Shown: in pieces, positions 38,301-47,300 of the stretch
Layout of the letters: every line of letters starts with the position of its first letter
How positions within the stretch are numbered: the stretch's first letter is position 1
From: Imbricaverruca yamaguchii
Taxonomy: Eukaryota; Arthropoda; Thecostraca; Neoverrucidae
DNA length: 64,000 bases
NCBI GenBank assembly: GCA_034440575.1
Contig: JAOTOL010001230.1
Location: forward strand, 174,501-238,500
Direction of reading: 5' to 3'
Program-made: the position numbers and the translations under genes
The notes under the pieces: model-generated
What the model was told of the DNA's origin: nothing
Database searches by the model: none
Seen by the model: the letters and a program-made list of their open reading frames with translations, nothing else

Positions 38301-41300
38301 GTCCGTGGGGCGGTTCGTTCCAGAAGGGAAGGGTTGGTTGGCCCTACGGGAGGGGCCGGAGGATTTTTTGGTTGTGAATGCCATGAAATGTTGTTGCGTC
38401 TGGGCCCCCACCCCTGGGCCCTACTGGGTGCCTGGTCCCGCGAACGGGGGTTGCCGCGCCCAGGGCTATCGGGGCAGGGGTGCCTTGCCCGGCCGGGGAG
38501 AGATACTCACCACCCGACGGGGATTGCCCGCCCCCCTTGCCCCGCCGGCCGGGCCGCTGGGAAGAATCCCGGTCCGGCCCGGCGACCGCCCTTGGCCCGC
38601 GTGGGCCCCACGGGCCCGCCCGCCCTCGGGATATCGGGACCAAGGGTGTGCTGGACCCCGTCACTAACACCGTGCGACGGGGACCTCAACCTCGGACTCC
38701 ATCAACCCCGGGGGCGGGCCAAGGGGACGTGGCTACTCCGATAAAACTGAGCTGGTGGGTAGGACTGGGGAAGCTGTCCTACCTGCTCGTAGTAGGGAGA
38801 GTACGTGTTGCAGGGCCAGGTGAGGAACATGGATGTTTGGATGAGATAGGCGTTGGAATGGGAGTGTATGGACGGAAGGACAAGTGAGGCACTCCTAGTT
38901 TCAACCCTCGCCGATATGATGGTCGCCGGGTCATTGGGGCACTCAATCCCCCCACCGCGTAAAGGTGGTGCCTCATCGGGGGGGGGGGGGAGAGAACAGT
39001 ACAGGGATTCCAAATTTATATCCTGGGAACTATGATCAACTCAGAATATTCCTGGGTAAAATCTTGTGGGAATAGTTATTGATAAACTTCAATGTATACA
39101 AAATATGGGAAGTTTTAAAGGTTGTACTATTCTATCAAGGTTGTTCATTGTTTGGGAAATGTTCATTGTTCGGGAAATGTTCATTCGAACTGAACAAATT
39201 AAAACGAACAAGCTAAAACACCCTTCGTGTTTGATTAGGGAAACAAAACAAGTGCCGAAATCAATGAAGCAGGCATTAAAAATGAAATCAAAGGCCTTTC
39301 CCTCTAGGGCTAACTTGTTGGCCATATCATAGCTAGAAACAAAGCGAGGTGTGTTAGGGCTAGGTCAATCTTGACGAAGCTTCGGGAAGGTTGAAAAGTT
39401 ATGGAAACTATGGCTCGAGGCTTTATTTCGGGTTATGTTCTGCAAATGTTTTTTTTGCAGCTTTTTGTTGAAATTGAATATCTTCCAACCAGTTCCATGC
39501 CCTAGAATAACCTGTAATGCTTCCGCATTTACTTCATTTATCCTGTCCGGTTTGGGGCCTCAAAGAGCATCGGTTGCATTGGTCATGTAACTACTACCCT
39601 GCCCCCTGTACTCTCCCTTGCCCTAGGATAATTTTAAATGTTTCAATATGTACTTGGTGTCTCTTTAACAAAAACTGACGAAAATTTCGTGCTCAGGAAC
39701 TTCACTCCATTAGAATCCTCAACAAGTAGTTCACCGTCTATCTCCAGTGGTCCAATATTACATGTTTGATATTGAAGTTTGTACAAAACGAGGAACCTTT
39801 TCTGGTTTAGTGTAATTTCCTGGTTAGGTGCCACGATTTTCTAAGTGTATTTTTTCAGTTGTAGTTCCATTTCTTTACTCAACAGGCTCAACGCATTCAG
39901 CAAGAACGTTATAGCGTTTGTCTTCAGAGATGCTTACAGCTCGGAACGTTGAGCATTATCACGAATAATAGTAAACGGATAGGAAACTCCCCGGAATCGG
40001 CGACTAAGGAGGGGCTATTTCCACCTAGCGGTGGGAGGCTGAAGCTAATCCTGGCTAGGATATTGTTTGATTCCAGCGGCACATTCCCGCGTTGGAGAGT
40101 AACGCGTCGTTTGTTTCGCACTTCCGCTTTTGGGAAGCTAGGGACCGTGTCCTCTGCCAGCCCTGTGGCGGTGGTTTTAGACTTTGCCTCGTTTTTTGTG
40201 TCGGGCTTTGCGCATGGTGTGTGTCGTTTTGGTTGTCTGTTTTTGGAGTACTTGGTTTTGTCGTGACTGTTTATCCCTGCTTGCTCGTTTTTCTCTAATC
40301 GAAATCTGATAGTGTTTTGTTTGTTTGGTTTTGTTTGGCTTGGCATCGTCGGGGGCCGGTGTCTTTCCTTTGTTTTTGGGTGGTTCGCGCGTTTGCTCCG
40401 GCATGGGACCTTCCGGGGGGCTTGGGTTGGGTATTTCCAATTCTGACAATACTTGTATATGAGATAAATGACTAAAGTTATCCCATGGCCTCAGGTCATG
40501 TGACCTTCGATGACCTCGATATCCGTGAACTTTTTTTGTATTCATAGGATGGAAGGGCCACATTTTTGTTTGAAATATCGGAAATAAAAAAATAGCATTT
40601 TTGTTACAAATGTTCGCTTGGAGAGCGCAAAATTTGCCATATTTTAAGCTCCTCGTAGATTAAGCTTCTATCCCTGAATTGGTTCAGACCTTTTTCGATC
40701 CGAGATCAACTTAGAGGTTAAGCGAAATAGGTTAAGCGAAAAACAAATTTGTAGCGCAGGCACTAGGCTTCCAGAACTATAGCGCACATTTATTCTTCCA
40801 CTGCAAGGCAAAAACTGAGTATTTGATTGATTTAGTCCTTGACCTATGATAACCTGAAGTGACAGTTCAAAATTTAAAAAACCACAGGCAAATGAAACTA
40901 GTTTGCCATATTATCACGCATGCTATCTGTTCTGTACAGGTAACAGACCTAGGAAGACAAGCACCTGGCATTCGCCACACCAAAGAGGTATCCAACGCAA
41001 GGTATTAACCACTGTATAGCTTTTGCGAAAAATGCAATGTGATTTCAAAGGTCAAGGTTAATTTGCAGGTTAAGTCGGCTGGTGACCTATAATGACCTCG
41101 TTAATGCCATGATTGCCAGGTATACTTAAAAATATGGAAAGGTTACTTATAACGATATGGAATCTGTCAATCGACCATGTATCAATATTGTTACAATATG
41201 TGATTTTCTGCAGTTTGATCCGATATGCTGCCAATACAAGCGTTGTTGGTCACTTAACTGACAAGACATTGAACCGATAATTTGTGAGCATGTGTCAAGT

Positions 41301-44300
41301 TGATGTAGCATTAAGATACTGTAAATTTCGGAGCTCTAATCCGAACCGTTTTTGGCTAAGGTACGAAACGTCATGGGGGCATGTATCTACCCCTCCCCCC
41401 CCCCCCGCCGGCCGTGCGAGGGCTAACATGGGAGACGTGGCAGCTGCAAGGGGGCATGCCGTTGGCCCCAGACCGTGCCTCAGAGGGCTCCAATGGCTGT
41501 TCCGGGGCCCCTTTGCCAAATTAATGCTCATCATGTACTCCTATGCCTCCTCAGGGATCCTCGTTTGTCAAAGATGTATTAGGGAGAAATGTGACTCCCA
41601 GGGCCACTCAGCCAATCGGTCTTTGGGCAATCAGCAGCCCTTTGGGGGCATCGGAATGGAATTGGCCTGCCCCCAGACGAGTCCCAGGCATATACGGTTG
41701 CAGAGGGAGGGGGCAGGTGCTCTTCCTTGCATTCTGCCGGCTCTCCTGACACTCCGCTTTCCTCAGTTAGTCAGTACAGGTTGGTTGGTCAAGAGCTTCA
41801 TGGTTCTATACGGAGGGCCCAAGGGATGGCGGCTACTCAAGAATTCGTTCTTCAGTAGCTTTTTCGATGGCGTGTCCTTAGCATTTCCTAGCCAGGATTA
41901 GTTTTCCGATCGCCAGATGGATGTCGCTCGTATCAATCGGTGGTCGCGCTGGGTGCTAAATGACCTCGAAGTCGGCGCGCCCTTAAGCCCAAATAATCCA
42001 GCCCAAATGTCCCTTGCACTCCATACTGGTGCTAAAGCATCACCAGCACCGTACAACGGTATTTCGATGCGTCCAGTGCTGGTATACAGGTACCGTAATC
42101 GGCGCCGTCTTTTCGGACAGATCCTCACGCCCCGTCTCGGGTGGGGTGGGGGCGGAGAGTAACCCCCTGTAAAATCCAAACTAAGCGTCGCACGAAAATG
42201 AAAGGGGTGTCATCGGAAAGCGCTCGACGAGTAGGGTCCACCCTCCCTCCAAATAAATTTCCCCCAAGAGTGACGTTACCATGGAGGCTAGATTTTAACG
42301 ACTTACATTATGTTTTTGTCGCTGGGGAGTTCATTTTTGGGGATATATGTAAAAAGAAATTATTTGGAATGAGAAAAGGACAGCGAAATTTGACAAGGGA
42401 AATAAAGCCCCCCAAATTAATCATATTTGTTAAATTTCAAAATTTTCAGTTTCAAGTTTTCTTTAATTTTCTTTTTCCAATGGGTAGAGCAGACCGAGAA
42501 ACGTTGTTGTAAGTCAACATTCCCCAATTTAAAAAAATGCTTTCTTCAGCCAGGATCTTCTTTTTGAACTGGAATTGGCAAATAAGCAAAATTGATATGT
42601 AGTCAAAAACTTTTTTTTAAACTAAAAATTGTACTCATACGTTTTGTTGCATTCTTAAAGATAAGCAAACGCTAAAAGTTTCATTAAAATATCTGTATAC
42701 GTTAAAGCTTGACGACTGGTTGAATTTTTTGGAGGTGACGTCATTTGACCTTGACTAACTCGTTGACCCTAGATGAAAAGACTTCAAAGTTTTGTAACAG
42801 CATGCCAAATTGATGTGGAAAAAAAGTATGGAAATCTGGGCGCGCTGCCGCGCGCCGGTCGTCCGCTATCTGCGAAAAACCTGAGGGGGCAGTTGAAGAC
42901 CCCCGAGACGGGACGGGCTAACACTCGCAGGGCCGGCGGTCCGCGCCAACTTCACATGTCCGGGTGAAGATGTCTGCCCCATAAGATCTATAGGACTATG
43001 CTAGCTAACGACAAACGGAAAACGGCATTGGATAGCTGGTGACAGGCTCTATCGAAAGCTTTTCGGTCATTTTTCGTTCAGGTCAATAATATTCAGGTCA
43101 CTGGGTCATCATAGGTCAAATTCGACCAGATCCGGTGGGACTTTCAGATATTGTCACGTATCTCAGGACCTGTAACAGATAAAAACAAACGGCGAACACT
43201 ATTGGACAGTCCTTGAAATGTGCTATTGACAATATGTGGTTTGAATTAAGGTCAGGTCAACCGAAACTATGACTTCATGTCAAGATCCTGAAGTAGCCTA
43301 GGGAGGAAATGTAATGTATCAATCAACACGCCTTGGCGATAGAAGCACAATGACGGTAATATCAGCCTTCTAGCTCAATACAGTGCGAAGAAATGCGCAG
43401 AAATGTGTTAGTGATCTCAGGTGACTTCAGATGACCTTGGTGAGGTCACTGAGAAAAATGTCAGGGGAAACATTGAGCATAGCTTCCAACTACACGCCAC
43501 AACCGTTGTGAGGTCATTCCGAGAGCAAATATGCAACCAGGAAACATTTGTATATTTTACCATAGCCTGTAATGCGGGAAGCCATGGCCGCAACCTGACC
43601 TCATGTCAATCCTACGAGAAAAAAAAAACGGGATATATATTATGGTCCCTGATGAGGTCATGACGTGTTATAAGCTTGAAATCAATCGCCCAATTGTTGT
43701 GGAAGTTATGCCACCTAGAACTCCGAGGGACGTTGGGTCACTTCGCCTGACCTGGTGACCTGACCTGAGATGACCCGGGGTAAAACATGTATGAGGATAT
43801 GCGGACAAGACTAATGAGCAGCCATGCGAGGTTTGGCCTTGCTAATCCGATTAGTATGGTGGCAAATTAGGAAAAACCGCATGGGCAGATATCTGCTCCC
43901 CCGGACGTGTGCGTGTTGCTTCCAGTGCGCCAAATATCAGATGTCAGAAACCATCGTCAACTTACTCTGGTGATTCCAGTACATTACACTGGTACTTGTG
44001 TATTTCCGATTCACCACATTAGTATTCTTGTAACTCAAGTGCTCTACACCGGTACTCTGGTATCTCCAGTGCACTACACAGGTAATCTGGTATCTCCAGT
44101 GCACCGCAATTGTACTCAGGCATCTCCAGTGCATCTCACGGGTACTCTGGTATCTCCAGTGCACCACACTGGTACAATGGTATCTCAAGTACACCACAAT
44201 GATACTCAGTACTCACATATCTTGAGCAGCCGGCTCCCGATAGAAGAAGTACGCGAACGGTAGCAGGAAGAAGATCACAAAGAATATCATGGAATACAGC

Positions 44301-47300
44301 ACTGGAACAAAAAGCACGCAAATTAAACCGCGTGTACGCCATCCGATCAACATTGTCAAGATTAGCTATTCACGATCGCAGTGCACTGGAGGCTACCTTA
44401 ATCGTGTAACTGTTTATCTACATGCCAATAATAATAATGAGTCATCGAATCACTCAACACCGCGAACCTGCAAAGCACTGCTCCCCACCATCGCGTCACA
44501 AACGGCTCAGTAGTACATGTACCGCTCCCCACCATGGCGTCACACATTGCTCAGTATTACATGTACTGCTCCCCACCATGCCGTCACACACGGCTCAGTA
44601 GCACATGTACTAATGGGTGTAACCATTGGGGGCTGGGAGAATATGTCCCGCAATTTCTGAAGTGGCGACGTGTCCCCTTCAATTTGTTTTCCGTGTCACC
44701 TCCCCCAAGCCTCAGCTACCCGAGTATCATCGCCACAAAAGTATACTTAGTCATTTATAAAGTGAAAATATATATGCGAGAGAATCACCAAAAATACTAA
44801 AAGCCGATCTAGCCAATCAATGGGCTTCACAGGCTATCTGTCGTCACAAAATAACCGAATGGTAAATCAGCAAACGTTAAAAATTATGTTTCCAGCCAAT
44901 TCTTGAATAACATAAACCTTGATCATCTTCCGTTTCCGATTTGGTCCAAAATTGTGCTCTGCTATGCAACAAATTTGTATTATCGCAGGACTTTATACGT
45001 CTTAGGTTGCCATCCCCTGTTCATATACTGATATATCCTGAAATCGTGAACAAATGTGCTTCTGGATGTCCTAGGGTACCTTGAAGGCTGGGATTTGAGG
45101 GAAGTCTTGAGCGGTCTTAGGCACGTACGTCAAGTTAACGTCGTATACGTATTCGTATTAAGCGGCGAGTTCGCCAGAGGTGTATTTGTATTGGCATTGG
45201 CATCGAGTGACGGGTTTATGAACGTTCGAATTAATTACCACCAATGCTTGTGCCTGTACTGAACACTATGGAAGGGACTACATAGGTCTCACAAATACGC
45301 ATATATGGGTGCTGGAATTCATGGTGCCTATCGAAATATATGTTTGAATCGGAGCTATGAGATAGAGACTTAGAGCTTCTGAATTTATGCCCGGGGTTTT
45401 AAGTAACGCAAACGTCGGGGTGCTATGGATTATCACGAGCCAAAAAGAAGTCTACCTGAGACAAATTTATAAAATGCCTGATGAAGGTGGGGAGAAGAAA
45501 AACTTCTCTACAGTAGTAACTGACCAAAGTTTGTTACAGTAACCGACCAACATTTGGCATAATAGCCAATCAGTACCTGCTACAGCAACAGACCAACGTC
45601 CGCTACAGCAGTCGACCAAAACGCGCTGTAATAGCCAGCCAACACCTCTCAGATCAACATCCACCGTAGCAACCGAAGAGCATTACCTACAGTAACCAAT
45701 GAACAACATCAATAACAACCAACCAAAAACCGCTGCACTGGTGTAATCAACCAGCCAACACTCACCATAGATCAACACCAGACATAGGCAAGCAACAATG
45801 CCCATGATAATAGCTGACTACCACCTGCCATACCAACCTACAAATGTATGCAAATTCTAAGAATATACTACATAATTTTGTCACGTAAAATGTGAATAAT
45901 CGCACACACAAATGCCTTTATACTTGCTAAGCAATGATAATAATTATCAACACGCGCCAAGGAGGGGGTGGATTCCGTCCCGCCGTAAGATCTCGGCTCC
46001 TATTAACCCGTCCCGTCTCGGGGGGGGGTCTTCAACCGCCCCCTCAGGTTTTTCGCGGATAGCGGACGAACGGCGGGCAGGAGCGCGCCCAAATTTGGCA
46101 TACCTTTTCCCACATCAATTTAACATGAGGATTCAAAATGTTTGGGTCAGGTCATCTAGAGTCAACGAGTTAGTCAAGGTTAAGTGAGGTCACCTCCAAA
46201 AACGTTCAACCAGCCGTCACGCTTTAACGGATACAGATATTTTAACGAAACTTTCAGCGTTTGCTTATCTTTACGGATGCAATAAAACGTACGAGTTGAA
46301 TTTTTCCTTTTTCGGTTTTGACTACATATAAATTTTATTTGCCATCTTGCAGTAAAAACACAGGATTCTGGCTAAAGTATTTTTTATTGGGGCAGGTTGA
46401 CTTCGAACAAAATTTATCGGTTTGCTCTACCCATTGGAGAAGGAAAATTAAAGAAAACTTGAACTCAAAATTTTGAAATTTTGAGGAAAACATTTTTTTT
46501 TGGGGGGGGGGGCAAGAAAAATATAACCCTAGTCGATTTCGCTGTCCTTTTCTCATTCCAAATAATGTTTTTCTTCTTCATATATCCCCAAAATGAACTC
46601 CCCAGAGTAAAGAACATAATGCAAGTCGTGAAAAGTAGTGAAAATCTAGCCCCCCTGGTGACGTCACTTTTGTGGACTTTTTTGGGGGGTGGACCCGGAC
46701 CCTACTCGTCGAGCGCTTTCCGATGACACCTCTTTCGTTTTCGTGCGATGCTTAGATTGGATTTTAGAGGGGGTCTTCAACCGCCCCCTCCCCCCTCCCC
46801 CGAGACGGGCTGTGAGAATTTGACAGGAAAGACGGCGCGGGTTAAAGATAAGCAAACGCTGAAGGTTTCATTAAAATATCTGTATCCGTTAAAGCGTGAC
46901 GACTGGTTGAACTTTTTTGGGAGGTGACCTCACTTGACCTTCACTAACTCCTTGACCCTAGATGACCTGACCTCAAAATTTTGAATCAGCATGTCAAATT
47001 GATGTGGGAAAAGGTATGCCAAATTTGGGCACGCTGCCGCCCGCCGTTCGTCCGCTATCCGCGAAAAAAAACCTGAGGGGGGCGGTTGAAGACCCCCCGA
47101 GACGACACGGGTTAGGCGACGCGCTGGACATTTCTAAGCAGGTATGCAAAAATGGCATATATCTATCGGTAACATCTGGAGTCATGTACCAAAACAGGAG
47201 TGGGCGGAATTCGTCCACCCACCCCCAGTGCGCGTGATACTGGAAGATAAGATACTGGAAGCCACGCGACATGTTACACCCTAAGTTTTGATCCACAGGT

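Larger units (their letters stand above)
32826..38990 (-). mobile_element. I-group LINE with RNase H, copy 1 (full length, inactivated)
   Basis: Non-LTR retrotransposon of about 6.2 kb in LMBRD1 intron 3, in sense with the gene. In order from 38990 down: a GC-rich 5' region shared with copy 2, ORF1 (gag-like), and ORF2 with AP-type endonuclease, reverse transcriptase, RNase H and a C-terminal Cys/His segment. The RNase H places it in the I superfamily rather than Jockey. The copy carries frameshifts in both ORFs and a changed endonuclease residue. Confidence 0.92.

Noticed and set aside
39540..39600. Further short retroposon copy (CGGTTGCATTGGTCATG)
   Set aside because: Only the middle matches, and neither end nor duplication is present.
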